A DNA stretch of 64,000 nucleotides from Cytophagales bacterium (GCA_020403045.1 JADBYK010000027.1:26883-90882), one strand, 5' to 3'. Shown: positions 1 to 8,610, counted from the stretch's first letter. Notes: generated by a model from the letters alone, not told the origin. A program made the numbers and translations.

Positions 1-534
1 GCAATCGAGTCTAAAAACAAAATAAAAAAAGTAGAAGAGCAGGAAGCCGAAGAAGAACTTTCAGAAACAGAAAAATGGAAGAAGGATGTTATTGAAATTA
101 TTACAGAGAAGTTATCTCCAAGTTCTTTTGAAAGACTTATCCAAAGAATACTAAGAGAAAAAGGATTTTCTCAAGTTGAAGTAATTGGGAAAACTGGTGA
201 TGGTGGTATTGATGGGAGAGGTATTGCAAAAATTAATGGCATCCTAAGTTTTCATATTATTTTTCAATGTAAGAGATATAAAGGAAAGGTTTCTTCCGGT
301 GAAATCAGAGACTTTAGAGGTGCGATGGTTGGAAGAACAGATAAAGGCCTATTCATTACGACTGGAACATTTACAAGAGATGCAATCCGTGAAGCTAACA
401 GAGATGGAGCCCCAGCGATTGACTTAATGGATGGGGAAAAAATTGCTGAAAAATTAAAAGAACTTAATTTGGGTATTGATATTGAACTAAGAGAACATAT
501 CTCAATCAATAGGAAATGGTTTGATGATTTCTAA
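1..534 (+). CDS. Mrr-like restriction endonuclease, 3' part (start outside window)
   Basis: The frame is open from base 1 to TAA at 532-534 (177 residues). After a charged, coiled-coil-like stretch the protein shows the Mrr_cat nuclease fold: a helix around SSFERLIQRILREKGF, then GDGGIDG, then FQCKRYKG, which fit the catalytic D and QxK positions of PD-(D/E)XK Mrr enzymes, then a GLFITTGTF strand and a C-terminal helix. Mrr proteins cut modified DNA; related Mrr_cat proteins serve many defence and repair roles, so the substrate is unknown. The N-terminal half lies upstream and could carry another domain (DNA-binding, membrane or NTPase). The family call is firm; the full architecture is not visible. 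Confidence 0.85.
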   Translation, partial: AIESKNKIKKVEEQEAEEELSETEKWKKDVIEIITEKLSPSSFERLIQRILREKGFSQVEVIGKTGDGGIDGRGIAKINGILSFHIIFQCKRYKGKVSSGEIRDFRGAMVGRTDKGLFITTGTFTRDAIREANRDGAPAIDLMDGEKIAEKLKELNLGIDIELREHISINRKWFDDF

Positions 535-743
535 ACAATTAAGATTTTATTTCAAAAATGTTCTGTTCAAAATAGGCGACTACGCCAGTCAGTAACGCCT
601 GTTCTTTTGAAGTTGGTTTTGTAGGCCTAGTCGACTCGGAACTAAGGTATGGATTTATTCTTGAAATTCTGTTCGAGTTGAGTGTAAGAACTTACTGCCA
701 AATCCCTTATTCTTACTAAATTGCGCCCTATTTTTCAGTATCC
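535..743. other. Intergenic stretch between mrr-like gene and ileS
   Basis: About 210 bases with no credible gene. A weak -7-like element (TATTTTTC, 729-736) sits just before the ileS GTG. No terminator hairpin with a T-run is evident after the mrr-like gene. Confidence 0.4.
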
Positions 744-3700
744 GTGAGTAAGTATAAAGAAGCCAAAGAACTCAATTACGCTACCATCGCCAGCGAGATG
801 CTGGAATTTTGGAAGGAGAACCAGATTTTTGAAAAATCGGTGAGCAACCGCGAAGGTGCCAAAGCCTTTACTTTCTATGAAGGGCCACCGTCTGCCAATG
901 GCACGCCCGGTATTCACCACGTGATGGCGCGCACCGTCAAGGACATTTTTTGTCGCTATAAAACGCTACAGGGTTTTCAGGTAAAGCGCAAAGGCGGGTG
1001 GGATACACATGGGTTGCCGGTGGAACTGCAAGTGGAAAAAGAATTGGGCATCACCAAAGATGACATAGGCAAGAAGATTTCGATCGAGGACTACAACAAG
1101 AAGTGCCGCGAAACGGTGATGAAGTACAAAGATCAGTGGGATGATCTCACCACCAAGATGGGCTATTGGGTAGATTTGAAAAACCCATACGTTACTTACG
1201 AAAAAGAATACATTGAATCGCTGTGGTGGATTTTGAAAAAATTCTACGACAAAGGTTTGTTGTACAAAGGCTATACCATACAACCTTATTCTCCTTCAGA
1301 CGGCACCGGGCTTAGCTCGCACGAGTTGAACCAACCGGGTTGCTATAAAGATGTGAAGGATACTTCGGTGGTGGCGCAGTTTAAATTAAAGCGTGATGAC
1401 AAATCAGAATTCCTGTTTAAGCATGTACAAGGAGATGTCTTCGTGTTGGCCTGGACCACTACTCCTTGGACATTACCATCTAATACTGCATTAGCAGTTG
1501 GCTCTGGTATTGAGTATGTTCTTGTCAAAACTAGAAATAAGTATACTGATAAGCCAGTTAATGTAATTCTAGCTAAAGATAGGTTTACCAATTATTTCAA
1601 TGTTGGCTCAAAAGAACATGCAGAACAATTGTTTAGTAATCCTTATGCAGTTGAATTTCTTTGGAATGAAACTGAGCTAATTCAAGTTTATGATCAGCAA
1701 GAGCGTAAAACCGCAGTTGATTGTTATCTAATTACTGGCAAAGATTTACTCGGTCTTCGCTACGAACAGTTGATGCCTTACGTACAACCATTCTATTCTG
1801 CTGAAAATGCCTTTCAAATTATCGCTGGCGATTTTGTTACCACTGAAGACGGAACAGGAGTAGTTCATATTTCACCCACCTTTGGTGCCGATGACTTTCG
1901 GGTAGCAAAGCAAAATGGAATTCCTGCCCTCACCATTAAAGACGAAGCCGGTAATGAATTGCCAACCGTTGATAAAAAGGGAAAATTCATTTCCGTAATT
2001 GGCGAGCAACTGAAGGAAGGTGTCGCCAAGTATAATATTAAAACCCACAAGCCACTTGGTGCAGATGATTTTTACGTAAAGAACTACACCGATGAGGATG
2101 AAACGAATCCGGATTACAAAAATACCGATGTTATCATCTCCATCATTTTAAAAGAAGAGAACAAAGCCTTTAAAGTAGAGAAGTACGAGCACACCTATCC
2201 GCACTCCTGGCGCACTGACAAACCCGTATTGTATTATCCGCTGGATGCATGGTTTATCAAAACCACTGCACTGAAAGACAAGATGGTGGCGCTCAACAAA
2301 ACCATCAATTGGAAACCCGAGTCAACGGGAACAGGTCGCTTTGGTAATTGGCTGGAGAATTTGGTGGATTGGAATTTATCGCGCTCACGTTATTGGGGAA
2401 CGCCATTGCCGATCTGGAGAACGAAGGACGGGAAAGAAGAAATTTGCATAGGCTCTCAGTCTGAACTCAGATACGAAGTAGCAAAATCTGTTAAAGCAGG
2501 GTTGATGCAGCAGTCGATGGTCGATGGTCAATGGACCATGGACTTGCATAGGCCATTTGTGGATGAAATAGTATTAATAAGCAACAGTGGTCAACCAATG
2601 TATCGGGAGACGGACCTGATAGACGTCTGGTTCGACTCTGGCGCCATGCCTTACGCGCAGTGGCACTATCCATTTGAGAATAAAGAAGTTTTTGAAAATT
2701 CATATCCGGCTGATTATATCTCGGAAGGCGTTGACCAAACGCGCGGCTGGTTCTTCACGTTGCACGCTATTGCTACTTTAATAAGCGAAAGCAGTGAAGA
2801 AATAAAAGCGGTGAACAAAAAGGTGAACAATGGCGGAGTAGCATTTAAAAACGTCATCTCTACCGGGCTGGTGCTGGATAAGAACGGGGAGAAAATGAGC
2901 AAGCGCAAAGGCAATGTCGTTGACCCCTACACAACGCTGGGAAAATATGGAGCGGATGTGGTGCGTTGGTACATGATTGAAAATGCACCGCCATGGGACA
3001 ACTTGAAGTTTGACTTAGCGGGGATCGAAGAAACGCAGCGTAGGTTTTTCGGCACGCTCATGAACACGTATTCCTTCTTTGCCATGTATGCCAATATCGA
3101 TGGCTTTGTAAAAGATGAAATGAATAATGTTCCATTTGATCGTTTGGCGCCACTGGATAAATGGATCATCACCAAAGAACAATCATTGATCGAAGAAGTG
3201 TCTGCTGCTTACGAAGACTATGAACCAACGAAAGCAGCTCGCGCCATTCAAGAATTCGTGAACGATCACGTATCCAATTGGTACGTTCGTCTAAACCGTA
3301 AACGTTTTTGGCAACCATCGTCCTTGTCCTCTGTAGCCTTGGCGAAGGAGGACTCGTTCGTTTTATCCGAAGATAAACGCGCAGCTTATGAAACGCTCTA
3401 CGAATGTTTGATGGTAACGGCTCAGTTGATGGCTCCCATCGCCCCATTCTTTAGTGAGTGGCTGTATAAAAACCTGACTGATAATATTCGTAGTAAGGCA
3501 AAGCAATTCAACACGCCTCTTCAGTTTGAATCGATTCACCACACGTTGTTGGTGAAGGCCGAGACTATTCGCAAAGATCAGGAATTGGAAATTTCGATGG
3601 CTTATGCCCAGCGGATTTGTTCGCTCGTCCACTCAATCAGAAAGAACAGTAAGATAAAAGTCCGCACCCCCTTGCAGAAAATATTATTGCCGGTGTTGGA

Positions 3701-4313
3701 TGAGAAGTTTGCCAACCGCGTGCGCAGCGTAGAAGCTATCATCAAAGCGGAGGTAAACGTAAAGTCGATTGAATACATAGATGACGCCTCCGGCTTGTTA
3801 GTTAAAAAGGTGAAACCAAATTTCGCCAAGCTTGGAAAGCAATATGGCGCAAAGATGAAAGAAGTATCGGCTGTCATTAACGGAATGAGCAAAGAAGAAA
3901 TTTCCATCATTGAGAAAGCTGGGAAACTATCAAAAGATGGATTTGATCTGGTTGTAGAAGATGTATTGATCAGCTCAGAAGATATACCCGGTTGGGCAGT
4001 GGCTGCAGAAGGCGGTGTTACCGTAGCATTGGACATCACTATTACCGATGATCTTAAGCGTGAGGGTATCGCCCGCGATTTTGTGAACCGAGTGCAAAAC
4101 TTGCGCAAAGACATGGGTATGGAAGTATTGGACAAAATTTCCATAGAAGTCGAAAATCACCAGGAATTAGCCACTTCTTCCCTTACGGAATTTAAAGATT
4201 ACATCTGCACCGAAACACAATCGCTGCGTTTGGAGTTTAAAGAGAACCTAACGGACGCGGTGGAAGTAGACATGGACGAATTTGTGTTGAAAATTAAAAT
4301 TAGCTTACAGTAA
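744..4313 (+). CDS. ileS: Isoleucyl-tRNA synthetase, eukaryote-like type
   Basis: Charges tRNA-Ile with isoleucine in the cytoplasm. 1189 residues, longer than the roughly 940 of E. coli IleS. The class I HIGH position reads HHVM (residues 58-61, context ANGTPGIHHVMART), the variant of the eukaryote-like IleRS group that includes mupirocin-tolerant enzymes. KMSKR is at 717-721. The editing domain lies between them, and the C-terminal anticodon-binding part is complete. Translation starts at GTG 744, giving the family N-terminus MSKYKEAKELN. First gene of a tight run with lspA (9-base gap). Oddities: a 28-bp palindrome translated in frame near residues 861-870, an AT-rich segment at about 1430-1745, and a repeated ATGGTC patch near 2513-2541. 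Confidence 0.98.
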   Translation: MSKYKEAKELNYATIASEMLEFWKENQIFEKSVSNREGAKAFTFYEGPPSANGTPGIHHVMARTVKDIFCRYKTLQGFQVKRKGGWDTHGLPVELQVEKELGITKDDIGKKISIEDYNKKCRETVMKYKDQWDDLTTKMGYWVDLKNPYVTYEKEYIESLWWILKKFYDKGLLYKGYTIQPYSPSDGTGLSSHELNQPGCYKDVKDTSVVAQFKLKRDDKSEFLFKHVQGDVFVLAWTTTPWTLPSNTALAVGSGIEYVLVKTRNKYTDKPVNVILAKDRFTNYFNVGSKEHAEQLFSNPYAVEFLWNETELIQVYDQQERKTAVDCYLITGKDLLGLRYEQLMPYVQPFYSAENAFQIIAGDFVTTEDGTGVVHISPTFGADDFRVAKQNGIPALTIKDEAGNELPTVDKKGKFISVIGEQLKEGVAKYNIKTHKPLGADDFYVKNYTDEDETNPDYKNTDVIISIILKEENKAFKVEKYEHTYPHSWRTDKPVLYYPLDAWFIKTTALKDKMVALNKTINWKPESTGTGRFGNWLENLVDWNLSRSRYWGTPLPIWRTKDGKEEICIGSQSELRYEVAKSVKAGLMQQSMVDGQWTMDLHRPFVDEIVLISNSGQPMYRETDLIDVWFDSGAMPYAQWHYPFENKEVFENSYPADYISEGVDQTRGWFFTLHAIATLISESSEEIKAVNKKVNNGGVAFKNVISTGLVLDKNGEKMSKRKGNVVDPYTTLGKYGADVVRWYMIENAPPWDNLKFDLAGIEETQRRFFGTLMNTYSFFAMYANIDGFVKDEMNNVPFDRLAPLDKWIITKEQSLIEEVSAAYEDYEPTKAARAIQEFVNDHVSNWYVRLNRKRFWQPSSLSSVALAKEDSFVLSEDKRAAYETLYECLMVTAQLMAPIAPFFSEWLYKNLTDNIRSKAKQFNTPLQFESIHHTLLVKAETIRKDQELEISMAYAQRICSLVHSIRKNSKIKVRTPLQKILLPVLDEKFANRVRSVEAIIKAEVNVKSIEYIDDASGLLVKKVKPNFAKLGKQYGAKMKEVSAVINGMSKEEISIIEKAGKLSKDGFDLVVEDVLISSEDIPGWAVAAEGGVTVALDITITDDLKREGIARDFVNRVQNLRKDMGMEVLDKISIEVENHQELATSSLTEFKDYICTETQSLRLEFKENLTDAVEVDMDEFVLKIKISLQ
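3326..3353 (+). repeat. 28-bp palindromic repeat inserted in frame in ileS
   Basis: Six-base arms GTCCTC (3326-3331) and GAGGAC (3348-3353) flank a 16-base centre TGTAGCCTTGGCGAAG. It is translated as SVALAKED in a variable region of IleRS. The centre shares AGC(C/T)TTGGCG(A/T)A with the palindrome in queG at 39861-39886, so both belong to one short-repeat family. Confidence 0.75.
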
Positions 4314-4322
4314 TTCTGAATA

Positions 4323-4985
4323 ATGAAAATCTTAAAATACTTTTTGATTGCGCTGTTGATCATTTGCTTAGACCAAGCCAGTAAATTATTGGTTCATAAA
4401 TACATGTATTTGCACGAAGAAGTAAATGTGATTGGAGAATGGTTCAAGCTTCATTACTTATTGAACCCGGGGATGGCATTTGGTATCAAATGGGACAATG
4501 AGTTTGGTAAATTAGTGCTAACCATATTTCGTATCGCTGCCATGTTTGGAATTAGTTATTACCTATTTCAAATGATCAGGAAAAACTCGCACCCCGGTTT
4601 TTTGGTATGCCTTGCCATGATCTTAGGGGGAGCAATTGGGAACGTAATCGACAGTACGTTTTACGGTGTATTCCTCGACAACGCTCCAATTGGGTCACCA
4701 ACAAGATGGTTCCATGGCCAAGTAATCGATATGTTATTTTTCCCGGTGGCGGAATTTGTATGGCCGGAATGGGTCCCTGGACTTGGTGGAGATTACTTTT
4801 TGTTTTTCAGTCCTGTGTTCAACATCGCAGATTCCTCTATCTTTTTGGGCGTGGCAACTATCCTATTGTTTCAAAAGCGATTTTTCAAAGAGACTGAGGA
4901 GGAAAGCAAATCCACTGTTGAACCGCCACCTTCAGACGTGCAAAGCACTGAAACTGATTTATCTTCGCCCACGTCTAGTATTTAG
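4323..4985 (+). CDS. lspA: Lipoprotein signal peptidase (signal peptidase II)
   Basis: Integral membrane aspartyl protease that removes the signal peptide from prolipoproteins. Four hydrophobic segments are visible. The catalytic aspartates are D110 (GGAIGNVID) and D170 (FNIAD), and the conserved DQASK is at residues 17-21. At 220 residues it is longer than E. coli LspA (164): there is an extra loop between the catalytic motifs and a hydrophilic Ser/Thr/Glu-rich C-terminal tail. It starts 9 bases after ileS, an old and common neighbour pair in bacteria, and ends 2 bases before the next gene. Confidence 0.97.
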   Translation: MKILKYFLIALLIICLDQASKLLVHKYMYLHEEVNVIGEWFKLHYLLNPGMAFGIKWDNEFGKLVLTIFRIAAMFGISYYLFQMIRKNSHPGFLVCLAMILGGAIGNVIDSTFYGVFLDNAPIGSPTRWFHGQVIDMLFFPVAEFVWPEWVPGLGGDYFLFFSPVFNIADSSIFLGVATILLFQKRFFKETEEESKSTVEPPPSDVQSTETDLSSPTSSI

Positions 4986-4987
4986 CT

Positions 4988-5491
4988 ATGGCCGAACAAC
5001 TCATCATTGAGAAGTCAGCTGATAAAGCAGCACGCTACAAAACGCTCGTGCCGCAAATAGAAGCGTTGACTGCCGGAGAGCCAGATGTGGTTGCGAATCT
5101 CTCTAACATAGCGGCAGCCTTGCGGCAAACGATGAATTTCTTTTGGGTTGGTTTTTATATAGTCAAACAAAATGGCTCGCCTGCCGGTAGTCAGGAGTTA
5201 GTACTGGGCCCTTTTCAAGGTCCAATAGCTTGCACCCGTATTGCATTTGGTAAAGGAGTTTGTGGTGCTTGCTGGAAGGAAAAGAAAGTGATGTTGGTGC
5301 CTAATGTTGATGAATTTCCAGGACATATTGCATGCAGTTCAGATTCTAAGTCGGAGATTGTATTACCCGCCTTTAAAAACGGGGAGGTGGCATTAGTGCT
5401 CGATGTCGATAGCGATCAACTGAATGATTTTGATGCCACCGATGAACTTTACTTGTCCCAGGTGATGAAGATCATCGAGGGTTTTATTTAG
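4988..5491 (+). CDS. msrC: GAF-domain free methionine-(R)-sulfoxide reductase
   Basis: Single GAF domain of 167 residues of the fRMsr family, which reduces free L-methionine-(R)-sulfoxide with thioredoxin-type electron donors. The three family cysteines fall at C82 (IACTRI), C92 (GVCGAC) and C116 (HIACSS), matching the spacing of C84/C94/C118 in the E. coli enzyme; C95 is an extra cysteine. The conserved SKSEIVLP segment follows. It is encoded between lspA and the MutS-like gene with gaps of 2 and 7 bases, so it is probably co-transcribed with ileS-lspA. Confidence 0.93.
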   Translation: MAEQLIIEKSADKAARYKTLVPQIEALTAGEPDVVANLSNIAAALRQTMNFFWVGFYIVKQNGSPAGSQELVLGPFQGPIACTRIAFGKGVCGACWKEKKVMLVPNVDEFPGHIACSSDSKSEIVLPAFKNGEVALVLDVDSDQLNDFDATDELYLSQVMKIIEGFI

Positions 5492-5498
5492 CCCCACC

Positions 5499-7280
5499 AT
5501 GGCTTCCACTGAGTTCTATCAACAACGCGTAGATCATTTTCAGAAAAAGATAAGTGAAGTAGATAAAACCATTCGGGTTTATTCAATTGCTCGCGTGATA
5601 GTTGCGCTGATCGCATTGACACTTATCTATCTTGGATTCAAAGAAGTGCTTTTTTTCTATTCACTACCATTTTCGATTCTGCTTTTTTTCTTTCTGGTGC
5701 AACGGCAACTAAAAAAGGAGAATGAGAGAGAAATTCTAAAGCACCTTATTGATTTAAATCGATGGGAAGCGGCAGCTGTTCGGTATGATTTTCCAAATTT
5801 TCCCGATGGGCAGCGTTATGTAGATACAACTCATGTTTACAGTCATGACTTAGATCTTTTTGGCAAGAGTTCGCTCTTTCAATTTCTTAATCGATGCGCC
5901 ACGCGACTTGGAGAGAATAGACTGGCTAATGATTTAGCCCATCTTACGTTGAATAAAGAAGTTATTCTGCTTCGACAACTAGCCATTCGCGAGTTAGGCT
6001 CGATGATAGAATTCCGCCAGCAGTGCTGGGCGGTGGGAAAGCAAATTCAGGATGTAGATTTTAATCTGGATTCGCTTTGGGGTTGGTTGAAATCAGCCAA
6101 TCTATTTTATAGAAAGAGAACATTTTTGATTCTTCGCTGGGCGCTACCTGCCATTACTTGTTTGTCGCTTTTTGCAAACGCTTTTAATCCGGTTTTTCAA
6201 TCTGTTTTCCTATTCCTTTTTTTGGTGCAATTGGCGATCGCTTCTTATTACTCAAAGCCAATTACCAGGCTACAAAGCCAACTAGCCAGTTACCGATCCG
6301 TTCTGGAAAACTACGCTAAGCTATTTCATCAAATGGGCGATCAATCGTTTACCGCTGTATTGCTCAATCAACATGAACGTATTGCAGTAGAAGCTTCAAC
6401 GCATGTACACACCTTTTCAAAATTGGTGAATGCCCTTGAAACGCGAATGAATTTGATTGCCCGCTTATTCGGTAACGGATTGTTTTTATATGATTTGCAT
6501 ACTGTCAGCAGATTGGAGCAGTGGCGTGAAAAACATGCGGCATCCCTTCCTAAATGGACAGACTCGTTGGCCGAATGGGATGCGATGCTTTCGTTTGCCA
6601 CGTTTCATTACAACCATCCTAACTATGCTTTCGCTGAGCTGAACAACCAACTTGCACTTGTTGCTAACGAGGTGGGTCACCCGTTGATCCCGTCATCGGA
6701 GTGCGTAACAAATAGTTTTGACTTGGGGGATCCGGCTGGATTAATGCTGATCACAGGAGCAAACATGGCGGGCAAGAGTACCTTCCTGCGATCGGTTGGG
6801 GTCAATTTTGTTTTGGGATTGAATGGATCTCCCGTTTGTGCGTCATATTGGAGTACACCCATGGCTGCCCTGCGCACCGGCATGCGCACAGCAGATTCAC
6901 TCCAAGAGCATCAATCATATTTTTATGCGGAGTTGAACCGATTGCATTCTATTATTGAGGAGTTACGTGTAGGAAAACCGATGCTCCTTTTGCTGGACGA
7001 AATTTTGAAAGGCACGAACTCAACAGACAAGCAACTAGGCTCAAGAGAATTGATCAAGCAACTGATACAACAAAAAGCGTTAGTTTTAATTGCCACACAC
7101 GATATTGCCTTGGGCGATATGGAACAGCAATTCCCCGAAAAAGTATTTAATTCCTGCTTTGAAGGGAAAATTGAAAACGACCAATTGACGTTCGATTACA
7201 AACTCAATAAAGGCGTAGCCCAAAAAGCCAATGCCACTTTTTTGATGCGGAAGATGGGGATTATTCCTCCGTCAAGTTGA
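5499..7280 (+). CDS. Membrane-anchored MutS-like ATPase
   Basis: 593 residues. The C-terminal third is a MutS-type ABC ATPase: Walker A GANMAGKST near residue 420, Walker B LLLLDE near 495-500, followed by the MutS-type GTNSTD loop and an IATHD motif. Unlike MutS, there is no N-terminal mismatch-binding domain. Instead two hydrophobic hairpins (about residues 25-65 and 205-255) would anchor it in the inner membrane. Such proteins are common in Bacteroidota, but their role is not established; mismatch repair should not be assumed. Last gene of the ileS-lspA-msrC run. Confidence 0.88.
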   Translation: MASTEFYQQRVDHFQKKISEVDKTIRVYSIARVIVALIALTLIYLGFKEVLFFYSLPFSILLFFFLVQRQLKKENEREILKHLIDLNRWEAAAVRYDFPNFPDGQRYVDTTHVYSHDLDLFGKSSLFQFLNRCATRLGENRLANDLAHLTLNKEVILLRQLAIRELGSMIEFRQQCWAVGKQIQDVDFNLDSLWGWLKSANLFYRKRTFLILRWALPAITCLSLFANAFNPVFQSVFLFLFLVQLAIASYYSKPITRLQSQLASYRSVLENYAKLFHQMGDQSFTAVLLNQHERIAVEASTHVHTFSKLVNALETRMNLIARLFGNGLFLYDLHTVSRLEQWREKHAASLPKWTDSLAEWDAMLSFATFHYNHPNYAFAELNNQLALVANEVGHPLIPSSECVTNSFDLGDPAGLMLITGANMAGKSTFLRSVGVNFVLGLNGSPVCASYWSTPMAALRTGMRTADSLQEHQSYFYAELNRLHSIIEELRVGKPMLLLLDEILKGTNSTDKQLGSRELIKQLIQQKALVLIATHDIALGDMEQQFPEKVFNSCFEGKIENDQLTFDYKLNKGVAQKANATFLMRKMGIIPPSS

Positions 7281-7331
7281 TTTCTTGTTAATGGTATTTT
7301 AAGTACATTCGTTTTCATAATCTTTATTTCT

Positions 7332-8480
7332 ATGAAAACTCAACTCAATCGCAGAGACTGGTTTAAATCAACATTGGCTCTCACAGCTGGTGTAGCACTC
7401 TCGTCTACATTTACCGAAGAATTGATGGCCGCACCGATGAGCCAGGCAGAAAGGTCATTCTTTGGACTAAAAACCAACGATACTCAAAAGGTCAGGCTGA
7501 ACTCGAATGAAAACCCTTATGGCCCGTCAGAGAAAGCCAAGAAGGCAGTGATGGAAAGCTTGTCTCGCGGAAATAGATATGCGTTCAATGAGCTAGAAGA
7601 GCTGAAAAAGATCATTGCAGCAAAGGAGGGAGTTGACCCTTCGTTTATACTAATTGGAGCAGGTTCTGGCGAACTACTTGTGCAAACGGGAATTGCCTAT
7701 GGACTCGAAGGCGGTCGAGTGTTATCAGCCTATCCAACTTTCCCCTTGTTGATGAACTACGCACAACAGATGAAAGCAGCGTGGGATAAAGTTGATCTCA
7801 ATGAAAAGCTGGAACACAACTATGAATCATTGGCATCTGCTATTAAAAGCGATACCCGATTGGTATTTTCCTGCAATCCCAACAACCCAACAGGTACAGT
7901 AGTGTCTGACTCCATTGTGCGAGGATTTTGTGAAGAAGCATCCAAGAAAACTTTAGTGTATGCCGATGAAGCTTATTTGGAATTTTTAGACCCAAGTCAA
8001 CAAAAATCAATGGTGTCTCTCGTACAAAACAACCCGAACGTAGTGGTCTCGAAGACGTTTTCAAAAATTTACGGTTTGGCCGGACTTCGTATTGGCTATT
8101 TGGTGGGTCAACCCGACACATTGAAAAAGATAGCACAATATGGTGACACGATTTCTCCTAGTCAAACAGCGTTAGCCGCGGCTAAAGCTAGCTTAGGGGA
8201 TGAAGATTTTATGAAACTGACGCGCGAGAAGAATAGCGTTGCCAGGAGAGTATTGACAGACTATCTGGATCAAAGGAAGATATTTTATGGTAAATCCTTG
8301 ACCAATGTGGTTTTGTTCCCTGCACCTAAGGATGGAAAGAAGATACTTTCTCAACTGGATGAAAAAGGATTTCTAATTCGTATTTGGGATTATCAAGGAA
8401 AAGAATGGTGCCGTGTAAGCATTGGCACACAGGATGAAATGAAGAATTTTGTAAGGGCCTTTGATGAGGTAGTCGCTTAG
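7332..8480 (+). CDS. Tat-exported PLP aminotransferase (HisC-like, class I/II)
   Basis: 382 residues. The N-terminus has a twin-arginine signal (NRRDWFK, then a hydrophobic run and a likely cut after MAA), so the enzyme is predicted to be exported folded with its cofactor. The mature part resembles histidinol-phosphate aminotransferase: NENPYGPS, the NPNNPTG loop, YADEAY, the PLP lysine K245 in TFSKIYGLAG, and a conserved C-terminal arginine region (IRIWDY). True HisC is cytoplasmic and no his genes are nearby, so the substrate is unknown. 51 bases after the MutS-like gene, probably with its own promoter. Confidence 0.85.
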   Translation: MKTQLNRRDWFKSTLALTAGVALSSTFTEELMAAPMSQAERSFFGLKTNDTQKVRLNSNENPYGPSEKAKKAVMESLSRGNRYAFNELEELKKIIAAKEGVDPSFILIGAGSGELLVQTGIAYGLEGGRVLSAYPTFPLLMNYAQQMKAAWDKVDLNEKLEHNYESLASAIKSDTRLVFSCNPNNPTGTVVSDSIVRGFCEEASKKTLVYADEAYLEFLDPSQQKSMVSLVQNNPNVVVSKTFSKIYGLAGLRIGYLVGQPDTLKKIAQYGDTISPSQTALAAAKASLGDEDFMKLTREKNSVARRVLTDYLDQRKIFYGKSLTNVVLFPAPKDGKKILSQLDEKGFLIRIWDYQGKEWCRVSIGTQDEMKNFVRAFDEVVA

Positions 8481-8501
8481 TGACAAGCACTCAGTTACCT
8501 G

Positions 8502-8534
8502 CCCGAATATTGATCGGGAGCATTTTGGTTGCTC
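8502..8534. repeat. Two adjacent small inverted repeats
   Basis: CCCGA (8502-8506) pairs with TCGGG (8514-8518) and GAGCA (8518-8522) pairs with TGCTC (8530-8534). There is no T-run, so a terminator for the aminotransferase gene is only possible. Confidence 0.35.
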
Positions 8535-8573
8535 TTAGGAATGCGTTTTTACATCCTTTTTAGATTTGCCATA

Positions 8574-8610
8574 TTGGATAAATCCGGAATTAAATTCCGG
8601 ATTTATCCAA
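8574..8610. promoter_or_regulatory. Perfect 37-bp palindrome before the DUF4143 ATPase gene
   Basis: Arms TTGGATAAATCCGGAAT and ATTCCGGATTTATCCAA (17 bp, no mismatch) around TAA. It ends 18 bases before the ATG at 8629 and overlaps where the -33 box of the promoter should lie (-7-like TACCTTG at 8618-8624). It could be an operator for a dimeric regulator, a hairpin, or the end of a mobile unit carrying the ATPase gene. Confidence 0.7.

Noticed and set aside
3602..4144. Long open frame antisense to ileS (180 codons), and similar antisense frames in acs, atpA and rocD
   Set aside because: They follow the codon structure of the opposite, clearly recognisable genes and show no protein family features or start signals.
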